The position numbers and the translations under genes were made by a program. 33,451 bases of DNA from an uncultured Eggerthellaceae bacterium (GTDB taxonomy: Bacteria > Actinomycetota > Coriobacteriia > Coriobacteriales > Eggerthellaceae), in NCBI GenBank assembly GCA_934648845.1, contig CAKUFS010000025.1, positions 1 to 33,451 on the forward strand, read 5' to 3'. The notes beneath the pieces were generated by a model. That model was given only the letters and a program-made list of their open reading frames with translations. It searched no databases and was not told the DNA's origin. Shown in pieces: positions 1 to 6,749 of the stretch. Each line of letters begins with the position of its first letter. Position 1 is the stretch's first letter.

Positions 1-61
1 TATTTCCGCAGGCCGGATGGCAGATTGGGCGGCATGCGGCGCGCCGTCGGCCGCGAATTAA

Positions 62-715
62 TCAGCGTTTCCCTAGGCGCTGGTCTTCCTCAAAGCCGAT
101 GTGCGTGAGCAGCACGGTAAAGTCGATGTCGGTGGCGTTATAGGCGTTGCAAATGCGACCCACGTCAACGGCAGCCTCTTCGATGTCCAAAAACGTTCCT
201 ACCATGGTGTCAGATTTTGCCGCAGCCAGCACTTCTTCGGTGATGATGCCGATGAACAGGATTTTCATGCCATCGATTTCGATGATGGTTTCGGGCATGA
301 ACAAGCGACGTCCGTTCGTGGAGATGTGCAAGTTCGCATTTACAATGGGAAACGTAGAGCATTTTTCCAAAAACAGCAGGTGGGACACGCCGTAATCGAT
401 TTCGTGATTGCCAATGGTCGCCACATCGGGACCCAGCAGGTTCATGATTTCAATGGTGCTGATGCCCTTGAATTCGCTGTCAATGACCGACCCGCGGAAC
501 ATGTCGCCGGCAATGGCGTAAATGACGTTCTTCTCTTCGGTGCGCACTTTATCCAGGTAGCCGGAAAGATACGAAACGCCCCCCACCAGCTTCTCGTCAA
601 TCTCTTCGGCCAGGAAGTCGCCGTGAAGGTCGTTCGAGTGCAGCAGCGTGAGCTTCTTGAGGTTCTTTCCCGTGGTTGCGGAGCCTGTGTTTGTGGTATT
701 TGCGCAGGTCGTCAT
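62..715 (-). CDS. Truncated metallophosphatase, 5'-nucleotidase family
   Basis: The 217-residue product carries the front half of the calcineurin-like phosphoesterase fold used by 5'-nucleotidases and 2',3'-cyclic phosphodiesterases. Visible metal-site motifs are SNDLHGD (27-33), GDMFRGS (70-76), GNHEID (102-107) and LLTHIGFEED around H205. The family then needs a GGH-x-H motif and a C-terminal substrate-binding domain, and both are missing. The frame stops a few residues after the LTHIGFEED motif, and no obvious continuation is seen in the remaining 61 bases. Family members are normally around 500 residues, so this is either a broken gene or a single-domain remnant. The ATG at 715 is chosen because AGGAGG lies about six bases upstream; longer in-frame starts lack this and reach back towards the divergent Nudix gene. 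No signal peptide is visible. It probably does not act as a complete nucleotidase. Confidence 0.7.
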   Translation of the reverse strand: MTTCANTTNTGSATTGKNLKKLTLLHSNDLHGDFLAEEIDEKLVGGVSYLSGYLDKVRTEEKNVIYAIAGDMFRGSVIDSEFKGISTIEIMNLLGPDVATIGNHEIDYGVSHLLFLEKCSTFPIVNANLHISTNGRRLFMPETIIEIDGMKILFIGIITEEVLAAAKSDTMVGTFLDIEEAAVDVGRICNAYNATDIDFTVLLTHIGFEEDQRLGKR

Positions 716-847
716 GATATGCCTCCTCATAAACGCAAAGGGTCGTGCAGAGTTCTTCATGCTGCCATTGTGGCAGAGCCGCACTGCCGCGCCCATTGCC
801 TGGTGTCTCATTTATTGTCGAGTTCTGCGCCTTGTGTCCCGTTTCTT

Positions 848-876
848 GTTGACAAAAGGTGGGGTAATTTGACAAC
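848..876 (+). repeat. 29-bp dispersed inverted-arm repeat, copy A
   Basis: Left arm GTTGACAAA, core AGGTGGGGTAA, right arm TTTGACAAC. The right arm has one change from the family form TTTGTCAAC, so one pair of the potential hairpin is lost. It lies between the divergent metallophosphatase and Nudix genes, 43 bases before the Nudix start. TTGACA in the left arm resembles a -35 box, but no fitting -10 box follows. Confidence 0.9.
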
Positions 877-919
877 ATTGCCGCAACGGGGCAGGGCAAG
901 AAAAGCGAAGGGAAGCATC

Positions 920-1513
920 ATGGGAGCATTTGCGGAAGAACGGCAGCAACTCTACGAGAACATCCAGGCGTTCGTTCCGGCAAATGAGCAGGAAGCGGTC
1001 GATAAAGAAGTCATCCTACGTGCCCTTCGCGACGTTCCCAACGTGTTCGATCGTAGCGCACAAGCCCATATGGCGTGTTCGATTTGGGTGGTTGACCCCA
1101 CGTTCACCCAAACGCTTATGATCTACCACAACATTTATAACTCCTGGTCATGGATTGGCGGGCATGCCGATGGCGAAGCAGATCTTGCTGCAGTGGCGTT
1201 GCGCGAGCTTCAAGAAGAGACGGACGTGGCGGATGCGAAGTTGCTGCTTGACGGCCGGGTTTTCTCGGTTGAGGTGCTTACGGTTGCGGGCCATGAGAAG
1301 CGTGGCGCGTATGTGAGCTCGCATTTGCACTTGAACGTGACATATTTGGCGCAGGCCGATCCCGCTGTGAGTAATCTGCGCATAAAGCCCGATGAGAACA
1401 GCGGCGTAAAGTGGGTCCCTATCAATGAAGCTTGTGCGCTCTCCACCGAGCCGTGGATTCGCGACCGCATCTATCAAAAACTCATTGCCAAAACCGCGCA
1501 CGTGAAAAAGTGA
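920..1513 (+). CDS. Nudix hydrolase
   Basis: A 197-residue Nudix-fold protein, expected to hydrolyse a nucleoside diphosphate linked to some other group; the substrate cannot be told from sequence. The Nudix box is seen as GGHADGE followed by VALRELQEET (about residues 78-97), giving the metal-binding REL-x-EE core. The first glutamate of the textbook spacing is shifted by one, as in the GGHADG-type subfamily. The N-terminal 45 residues contain a helical region that precedes the fold, and YNSWSWIGGH is a typical lead into the box. The ATG at 920 has a purine-rich GAAGGGAAG just upstream; earlier in-frame codons would run through repeat copy A and the divergent gene. It reads away from the truncated metallophosphatase, with no obvious co-transcribed partner. 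Confidence 0.88.
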   Translation: MGAFAEERQQLYENIQAFVPANEQEAVDKEVILRALRDVPNVFDRSAQAHMACSIWVVDPTFTQTLMIYHNIYNSWSWIGGHADGEADLAAVALRELQEETDVADAKLLLDGRVFSVEVLTVAGHEKRGAYVSSHLHLNVTYLAQADPAVSNLRIKPDENSGVKWVPINEACALSTEPWIRDRIYQKLIAKTAHVKK

Positions 1514-1568
1514 CGGGGTCTTTTTAACTTTCTCGCGAGGCTTCGCGGACGCGCAGCGTTGCAGGCAT

Positions 1569-1601
1569 GAAGAAGGGGCTCCGACATCATGCCGAAGCCC
1601 C
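1569..1601 (-). terminator. Hairpin terminator for the minus-strand EF-G-like/98-residue unit
   Basis: Arms at 1575-1587 and 1589-1601 can pair over 13 positions. The two mismatches on the plus strand become G-U pairs when read on the minus strand, so the structure fits a minus transcript. On that strand it is followed by CUUCUUCAU, a weak U tract. It lies 70 bases beyond the stop of the 98-residue gene. Confidence 0.5.
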
Positions 1602-1668
1602 CGCTCGCTCAACGCTTGATGGGGGAATCATCTACAACTTCCCAATCAAGCAGGTTCCTAACGCGAAG

Positions 1669-1965
1669 TTATTCCTTCACCGATGCATAGAATGTTGCCG
1701 CGCCGAACAATCCGCGGATGGCGCCACCCTTCCAAATGGGCAGGTCCATGAACTCCGAAACGGTGGGAACAAGGGGAGAACAGTCAACGTAGTGACCCTT
1801 CTCGTTCAAGGTTTTGGTGTCTTGCGCGCGCCAATAAATATCGTTGGCGTCGGTCAAATAGAGGAGCTCTTCTCCAATTTCCATGTAGGCGGAGTGGTTT
1901 GCGCGCAGGTAGTTGGGCAGCTCCTCAAGAGTTATCTCCAGCGCCTCATCTGCTTTCTTTCCCAT
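1669..1965 (-). CDS. Small protein of unknown function (98 residues)
   Basis: I do not recognise this family. The product is short, acidic in its N-terminal half and soluble, with no signal peptide or membrane segment. It opens MGKKADEALEITLEELPNYL, contains one cysteine in the stretch GHYVDCSPLVPTV and ends with a Gly/Ala-rich segment (KGGAIRGLFGAATFY). The start has a good ribosome site (GAAAGGAAA, about six bases upstream). It lies 45 bases downstream of the EF-G-like gene on the same strand with no terminator between them, so the two are probably co-transcribed. The reading frame is bounded by a ribosome site before it and a terminator hairpin after it, which supports a real gene. Confidence 0.7.
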   Translation of the reverse strand: MGKKADEALEITLEELPNYLRANHSAYMEIGEELLYLTDANDIYWRAQDTKTLNEKGHYVDCSPLVPTVSEFMDLPIWKGGAIRGLFGAATFYASVKE

Positions 1966-2010
1966 GATCGTTTCCTTTCTATGCGTTGCGCTTAAACGGC
2001 CGAGTTTCGC

Positions 2011-4071
2011 TTAAGCTTTCGATTCCTTATAAGCTTCAATCAGTTTTGCCTGTACGTCAACAGGTGCCTGTTCATAATCTTTCATTTCCAACGTGTACGT
2101 GCCGCAGCCACGCGTGATGGAGCGCAGGTCCTTCGTGTACGTAATGACGCTTGCGTACGGAACGCGCGCGATGATGATGGTGTCGCCGTCGTCGTTGGAG
2201 TCGGTGCCGATAATGCGGCCGCGGCGCGTGGAAATGTCGCTCATAATGGCGCCCGCGAACTCTTCGGGCGTGTTCACGGAAATCTCGGCGATGGGCTCAA
2301 GAATCACCGGATTCGCTTTTTCGCATGCGGCGTGGAAGCCAATGCGCGCTGCGGTGCGGAAGGCCATTTCGTTGGAGTCAACGGAGTGATAGCTGCCGTC
2401 GTAGCACGTGCACTTGATGTCTACCAGGGGGTATCCTGCCAAGTAGCCCGCAGCCATGGTTTCTTGCACGCCCTTGTCAACAGCAGGAATCAAGCCGTTG
2501 GGAATAGCGCCGCCGTGGATGTCGTCCACGAACTCGTAACCCATGCCGGGGTTGGGCTCAAGACGCAGCCAGCAGTCGCCGAACTGGCCGGAACCGCCGG
2601 TTTGCTTCTTGTGGCGGCCTTGCGCTTCTGCCGTTTTGCGGATGGTTTCGCGATAGGGAATGCGCACGGGTACGGTGTGAACGCCAATGCCCACCTGCGA
2701 CTGCAGGCGCGAAATCAACAGCGCGGCCATGGTATCGCCCATGCAGCGCACCACGCTTTGGCGCGTTTCTTCGTTGCGATCGATGATAAGCGTGGGGTCG
2801 TTTTCCGCCGCGCGGGAAAGGAATGTGCCCAGCTTGTCTTCGTTCTTCTTGTCGTCCGCTTCGATGACTATGGGGTAGTACGGAACGGGCATCGGTGCCA
2901 TTTCGACAGAAATTTCGCCGGTCTGCGAAAGCGTGTCGCCCGTGATGGTTTCGCCCAGCTTGGGAACAACAATGATGTCGCCCGCCTTCGCGCGCTTGAC
3001 GTCTTTCGTTTCCTTGCCCATCATCAGGTACAAGTGGCCCAGACGCTCTTTCTTGCCGTTGCGGCTGTTGAGCAGTTCCATGCCCGGCTCAAGCGTGCCG
3101 GCAATAACTTTCAAGAAGCTCAAACGGCCCGCGTAGGGGTCAAGCAGCGTTTTGAAAACGTAGGCGGCGGGGCGCTTCTCTTCGCTCACGCGAATAGTTT
3201 CGCCACTTGCCAAGCGGAACCTGCCGTGGGCGGTGGGGCTGGGGAAGTACGTGCAAATGTCTTCGATAAGACCCTTAACACCTTGCTTGATCAGGGTGGA
3301 TCCAACGAAAACAGGAATGAACAGCTCTTGAAGGATGGCTTTATCGAACAGGCTTTCCAGCTCTTCTTGCGTCAGTTGCTCTTCGCCATCGAGGTACTTC
3401 ATCATAAGGTCCTCGTCGGCTTCGGCAACCAGGTCGCACAGCTTTTCGCGTGCGGTTTCCGCGGCATCCAAATAATCGGCGGGGATGTCTTCGACCAGCT
3501 CTTCATCGCTGTCGGTGAAGTAGCGCGCCTTCATGCGCAGCACGTCAACAACGCCTTTGAAGTCGGGGCCTTCGCCAATGGGGATAGTCACGGCGCCAAG
3601 GCGAGAACCGAAACGCGCGTGAAGCGTTGCCATGGCGGCGTTGAAGTTTGCGTTTTCGCAGTCAATGTGGTTGATGAACACGGCGCGGGAAAGGCGCATG
3701 TTGTCTGCTTCTTTCCACAGACGCGTGCTCATGGGCTGCGGGCCGGTTACGGCATCGAAAACAAAAAGCGCCGTCTCGCATACCTGCATGGAGAGCAGCG
3801 CTTCGCCAATGAAATCGGGTTGTCCGGAAGTATCAAGAACATTGATTTTGTAGTCGCGGTAATTAACCGGAGCAAGGGAAGTGGCAATGGTGAATCGACG
3901 TTTGATTTCTTCGGGATCTACGTCAAGATTGGATTTTCCGTCGTGTGTGGTTCCCATACGAGAAGTGCGTCCAGACACGAACAGCATGGCTTCCGCCAGT
4001 GATGTTTTGCCCGCGCCGTCCTGCCCGACCAGGGCGACGTTGCGGACATGCTCGGTTTCGGGAGCTGCCAT
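2011..4071 (-). CDS. Elongation factor G-like translational GTPase (EF-G paralogue)
   Basis: A 686-residue protein with the whole EF-G layout: GTPase domain (about 1-270), domain II beta barrel (about 290-380), domain III, domain IV (GRHKKQTGGSGQFGDCWLRLEP is the typical lead) and domain V ending in TRGCGTYTLEMKDYEQAP. P-loop GQDGAGKTS is at 16-24. Two GTPase motifs depart from canonical EF-G. The switch II motif reads DTSGQPDF (80-87) instead of DTPGHVDF, so the catalytic histidine is Gln84. The base-recognition motif reads NHID (134-137) instead of NKxD. These changes mark a paralogue such as the EF-G-like class, which may act in ribosome rescue or recycling or under stress rather than in routine translocation; this role is inference. 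The ATG at 4071 follows AGGTGG; a GTG at 4080 is the alternative start. Confidence 0.88.
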   Translation of the reverse strand: MAAPETEHVRNVALVGQDGAGKTSLAEAMLFVSGRTSRMGTTHDGKSNLDVDPEEIKRRFTIATSLAPVNYRDYKINVLDTSGQPDFIGEALLSMQVCETALFVFDAVTGPQPMSTRLWKEADNMRLSRAVFINHIDCENANFNAAMATLHARFGSRLGAVTIPIGEGPDFKGVVDVLRMKARYFTDSDEELVEDIPADYLDAAETAREKLCDLVAEADEDLMMKYLDGEEQLTQEELESLFDKAILQELFIPVFVGSTLIKQGVKGLIEDICTYFPSPTAHGRFRLASGETIRVSEEKRPAAYVFKTLLDPYAGRLSFLKVIAGTLEPGMELLNSRNGKKERLGHLYLMMGKETKDVKRAKAGDIIVVPKLGETITGDTLSQTGEISVEMAPMPVPYYPIVIEADDKKNEDKLGTFLSRAAENDPTLIIDRNEETRQSVVRCMGDTMAALLISRLQSQVGIGVHTVPVRIPYRETIRKTAEAQGRHKKQTGGSGQFGDCWLRLEPNPGMGYEFVDDIHGGAIPNGLIPAVDKGVQETMAAGYLAGYPLVDIKCTCYDGSYHSVDSNEMAFRTAARIGFHAACEKANPVILEPIAEISVNTPEEFAGAIMSDISTRRGRIIGTDSNDDGDTIIIARVPYASVITYTKDLRSITRGCGTYTLEMKDYEQAPVDVQAKLIEAYKESKA

Positions 4072-4302
4072 TGTGACCACCTGCCTTTCTTGGCGGTCTA
4101 ACCTCCATCTGTGACGGAGGCGATCGACCGACCGATCAAGTTACCAACCATCAAGAGAAGTGTTTCCACTTTTCGACAGTGTAGCGGTAAGTTTTATAGG
4201 AAAACAGAGTTGACTTTTATTGTTTTCAAAGGATGGAAAATGATACGCCCGGATAAGTGTACCGTTATTTACTTATTTTGCATATCGGGTGGTCATCGAA
4301 AA

Positions 4303-4336
4303 AAATAGGAACACACGGTTGCGTGTGTTTCTATTT
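4303..4336. terminator. Orphan bidirectional hairpin terminator
   Basis: Arms 4303-4317 and 4322-4336 form a 15-bp stem with one G-U pair and a GTTG loop. A run of A precedes it, so a minus-strand transcript would end in UAUUUUUUU; on the plus strand CTATTT closes it. The nearest minus-strand gene end is more than 500 bases away, so it does not obviously terminate a known gene and may end a small RNA. Confidence 0.65.
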
Positions 4337-4447
4337 GATACCAAAAGGGAGAATAACGACATTTTATTGTTTTATGCCGAAATTACTCTGGTGTGCGTCG
4401 GGGTTGATTGTTTACTGAACGATTCACTTTGTCGGAAATTGAAGGCA

Positions 4448-4616
4448 AATGCGCAAAATATGACGGTACGGGGTAGGTCGGGGGTGTGGAAACGGACTAC
4501 CAGACTCGTTTTAAGCTTCTTTTCGACAAGCAAGAACACGTTTGCTCAGGTCGCAAGATTCCCTTATCCCAAGTTGTCAAGTGCAACCTACCCCGTACCG
4601 TCATATTTTGCGCATT
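4448..4616. repeat. 169-bp inverted-arm element, copy 1
   Basis: Perfect 31-bp inverted arms (4448-4478 and 4586-4616) enclose a 107-base centre. The arm begins AATGCGCAAAATAT, continues GACGGTA and ends CGGGGTAGGT. A second element of nearly the same length lies near the other end of the window (32902-33069) with the same outer and inner arm segments but a different, still paired, middle. The centre shares CGTTTTA and CAGGTCGC with the reverse complement of copy 2, at similar offsets. No transposase is present. Confidence 0.85.
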
Positions 4617-4705
4617 GGAGGCGTTTTTTCGACAACATGGCTTGCGGAGCACCGTTTCAGCGTTGAGCTGGCGGTGGCAGAAGAGTTCCGGGTGCCGTCG
4701 AGGGG

Positions 4706-4773
4706 ACTTCGATGGCGTCCGAGGAACGTTTCGATTGTTTTATTGGACGGCGCTATCGTTGAGCGCCATCGAA
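4706..4773. other. Imperfect long hairpin downstream of the GNAT gene
   Basis: CTTCGATGGCG (4706-4716) and its exact reverse complement (4763-4773) flank an inner GTCC/GGAC pair and a GGCGCT...AGCGCC hairpin (4748-4766). A second GGCGCT...AGCGCC hairpin lies at 4828-4854. Both follow the GNAT stop on the minus strand and may slow or end that transcript, but neither has a U tract. Confidence 0.35.
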
Positions 4774-4858
4774 GGGGTTTCGGCAGCATCTAAGGGGGTC
4801 GGCATCACGTGAGGTGTTCTCTTGGGTGGCGCTGCTGTTGAGCGGTTGAGCGCCGAAA

Positions 4859-5395
4859 TTAGTAGCTGCAGTGCTCGCGGCACGGGTGCTCCATGAGTTC
4901 CATCAGCTTATCAAGGTCGTGCTGCGTGATGGTTGCGCCGTACGTCATGGTCTCAAACGGAACGCCTTCGAAGATAAGATTCAATCCTGTCTGCTCAAAT
5001 CCGTTTCGTTGATAAAAGCGCAGGCGGCGCTGGCGCTGCTCGGGATTTTCTGCGTTGGGGTCGTTGACGACCTCCATGTCCAGCATTACGGGCTGCGCGC
5101 AATTTTGCTTTATAGCGTCAAGAACGCGGCTACCCACGCCGCCGCCCTGGCATTTTTCGGATACGCCTAAAAAGTTCAGGTAGGCAAAGGGAAGTTCGGG
5201 GAAGTCCCAGATAAACGACATGGCTGCAACAGCATTGTTTTCCAGGTAAGCGCAAAGCTTGACGCAAGTGCAGGCATCAATGAGCGCAAGCAGGTCATCG
5301 TCGGAAATACGCTCGTATTCAGGGAAAACGCTGTGGTAAATCTCCAGAGTGTCATTGAGATGGGCTGAATTCCTGTTTACGTCGATTACTTCCAT
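4859..5395 (-). CDS. GNAT family N-acetyltransferase
   Basis: A 178-residue protein with a single GNAT domain, which transfers an acetyl group from acetyl-CoA to an amine; the acceptor is unknown. The acetyl-CoA pyrophosphate-binding loop QGGGVGSR is at 83-90 after the beta-4 strand AYLNFLGVSEKC, and RLRFYQRNGFEQTG near residue 140 is the usual alpha-4/beta-6 region. The C terminus is rich in His and Cys (HPCREHCSY), which could bind metal, though this is only suggestive. ATG 5395 is chosen over an ORF start 42 bases upstream because AAAGGAC lies just before it. It is on the minus strand after TrmO, about 300 bases apart, so it probably has its own promoter. Confidence 0.85.
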   Translation of the reverse strand: MEVIDVNRNSAHLNDTLEIYHSVFPEYERISDDDLLALIDACTCVKLCAYLENNAVAAMSFIWDFPELPFAYLNFLGVSEKCQGGGVGSRVLDAIKQNCAQPVMLDMEVVNDPNAENPEQRQRRLRFYQRNGFEQTGLNLIFEGVPFETMTYGATITQHDLDKLMELMEHPCREHCSY

Positions 5396-5696
5396 TTTTT
5401 GTCCTTTCTTTGCTGTCGCGCTCGAACGTGGTTCCAATACGATGATTGAGCGCGGCGGTCACGTGCAGTGGTCCCAGGGTATCATGAGAGTATCTGCGCC
5501 AAGAAGCCCCTTTGGGCGGCGTTACCGAGTGGTCACCGAGCTGGGCGTACGCGGTTACCGTCGCTGGGGGTCAGGGGATGTCGCGCCGTCAGCGGCGACG
5601 CTTGGAGCCGGGGTATGGCACGAAGGGGCGGCATGAAAAGAGATGTGGCGTGAACAGGGTGGCATCTGCGGCCCCTGTGACGTTGCGTCTTTAGCG
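5396..5696. other. Gene-free stretch between the TrmO and GNAT genes
   Basis: No gene, RNA or clear terminator was recognised. Apart from the 17-bp sequence at 5561-5577, which is repeated at the trmO 3' end, nothing stands out. It should hold the GNAT promoter on the minus strand, but no good box pair is visible. Confidence 0.5.
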
Positions 5697-5716
5697 TTAT
5701 CGCTGGGGGTCAGGGG
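5561..5716. repeat. 17-bp direct repeat at and beyond the trmO 3' end
   Basis: TCGCTGGGGGTCAGGGG occurs at 5561-5577 and at 5700-5716. The right copy encodes the last residues of TrmO (PDPQR) on the minus strand. The left copy also reads PDPQR followed by a stop in another frame. It looks like a small duplication of the gene end. Confidence 0.75.
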
Positions 5717-6644
5717 CTGCTGCGTTTTCGGCGCTGTCAACTGCAACGACGGAAAGCGTTTCCCAATCAACGGTGAAAGACACGTCCAAGCCAGCGTAGG
5801 CAAGGTGATAAATGCGGGTAGGCTCGTGTTTGCTTCCCGCGCGGCGCGGATCTTGGCGCAGCACCTCAACAAGTCCTGCCTGTTTTTCTGCAGGAACTTT
5901 TTCGCGCAAGTTATCGGGGAAAGCGACATCCAGCTCGTTCCAAGGTGTTTCGTCGATGAAGCCGCCTGTTGCTTCGGGGTGACAATCGGCAAAGGGAATA
6001 TAGGGTTTGATGTCGAAGATGGGCGTGTTATCGCGCAGGTCAGCTCCCAAAATGTGGATGATAGGACCGTTCTCGGTGTGCTCGACGCGGTCGAGCTTTA
6101 CGCAAGTAAGCCCCAGCGGATTTGGGCGGAAGGGGCTGCGTGTTGCAAAGACGCCCACGCGCTCCACGCCGCCCAGTCGCGGCGGGCGCACCGTGGGAGA
6201 CCAGGGCGTATTGTGTTGTTTCTGCTGGTCGGAGGCCTGTGCGGGTGCTTCTGCTTTGTCGTGCGCACCTGCTTCGCTCACGATATCCGCCGCTCGTGCG
6301 GGTGCGTTGCATACCGCTGCGCCCGACGCCGCGTCCGACGTGTTGTTGCCGCCGCCCACCGCGCCCGCGGCCGACACCTTCGCCGTGCCTTCCATCTGCG
6401 CCTTGTCGCGCGCACTTGCGTCCAGCTCGATGTCGCTCGCCGTGCCGCCGGGCAACCCGTTTTCGAACTGCCAGATCAGCCAAAGGTGCGAGAATCCTTC
6501 GAGTCCCGTAACGGCTGCATTCAGCGCAAACTCCGGCTCGAAAATAATCCGACCTTGCAGGTGCGGCGCCAGAAAGCTGTTGCGCGGAATGCCGAATTTC
6601 TGCGGCAGGTCAGTGCGTATATGTGCGATTGGTTTCATGTTCAT
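5697..6644 (-). CDS. trmO: TrmO-type tRNA (N6-threonylcarbamoyladenosine-37) methyltransferase with a low-complexity insert
   Basis: The 315-residue protein has the TsaA/TrmO signature PTVRPPRLGGVERVGVFATR continuing to SPFRPNPLGL (150-179), in a fold that uses S-adenosylmethionine to methylate t6A37 in tRNA-Thr. The N terminus (KPIAHIRTDLPQKFGIPRNS) and the segment GLEGFSHLWLIWQFE are also typical. Between that strand and the signature lies an Ala/Gly/Asp-rich stretch of about 85 residues (62-146) that ordinary members lack or have much shorter. It sits at a surface loop position, so the enzyme may still work. The C-terminal part (DLRDNTPIFDIKPYIPFAD) matches family architecture. The start is the ATG at 6644, with a second ATG two codons on; there is no strong ribosome site, so translation may be weak. 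It is divergent from the NYN gene. Confidence 0.85.
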   Translation of the reverse strand: MNMKPIAHIRTDLPQKFGIPRNSFLAPHLQGRIIFEPEFALNAAVTGLEGFSHLWLIWQFENGLPGGTASDIELDASARDKAQMEGTAKVSAAGAVGGGNNTSDAASGAAVCNAPARAADIVSEAGAHDKAEAPAQASDQQKQHNTPWSPTVRPPRLGGVERVGVFATRSPFRPNPLGLTCVKLDRVEHTENGPIIHILGADLRDNTPIFDIKPYIPFADCHPEATGGFIDETPWNELDVAFPDNLREKVPAEKQAGLVEVLRQDPRRAGSKHEPTRIYHLAYAGLDVSFTVDWETLSVVAVDSAENAAAPDPQR

Positions 6645-6709
6645 GCGGGCGATTGTACCGCATTGTGGGCGCAACTTCGCGGTGAAGCGCTGTGCGGGCG
6701 TGCGTAGTC

Positions 6710-6718
6710 TGCTAAAAT
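6710..6718 (+). promoter_or_regulatory. Extended -10 promoter for the NYN gene
   Basis: TGCTAAAAT is an extended -10 (TGn then TAAAAT), 31 bases before the ATG at 6750. No good -35 box is seen, which is tolerable for extended -10 promoters. Confidence 0.5.
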
Positions 6719-6749
6719 GTCCGTTTGGAATAAACCAAGGAAGGCATGT

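Larger units (their letters stand above)
4072..4858. other. Gene-free stretch between the EF-G-like and GNAT genes
   Basis: About 790 bases with no convincing gene. 4110-4440 is visibly more AT-rich than the genes around it. It contains a strong bidirectional terminator-like hairpin (4303-4336) and the inverted-arm element (4448-4616). A lone sequence ATTTTGCATATCGG (about 4276-4289) resembles the outer end of that element. Reading frames of about 60-125 codons exist but lack ribosome sites and follow the inverted arms, so they were not called. Confidence 0.6.

Noticed and set aside
848..876. Repeat as a sigma-70 promoter (TTGACA as -35)
   Set aside because: No -10 box 16-18 bases further on in any copy, and the family occurs in both directions.
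2332..4002. 556-codon open frame on the plus strand
   Set aside because: Lies wholly inside the EF-G-like gene on the other strand; low-information His/Val/Ala-rich composition typical of antisense shadow in GC-rich genes.
4448..4616. Inverted-arm element as a normal insertion sequence
   Set aside because: Too short for a transposase, no clear target duplication, and the arms covary between copies instead of being identical.
4486..4812. Small frame over inverted-arm element 1
   Set aside because: No ribosome site; the peptide similarity to copy 2 (TYP...YFAH) simply follows from the shared arm sequence, and the frames are not kept through the centres.
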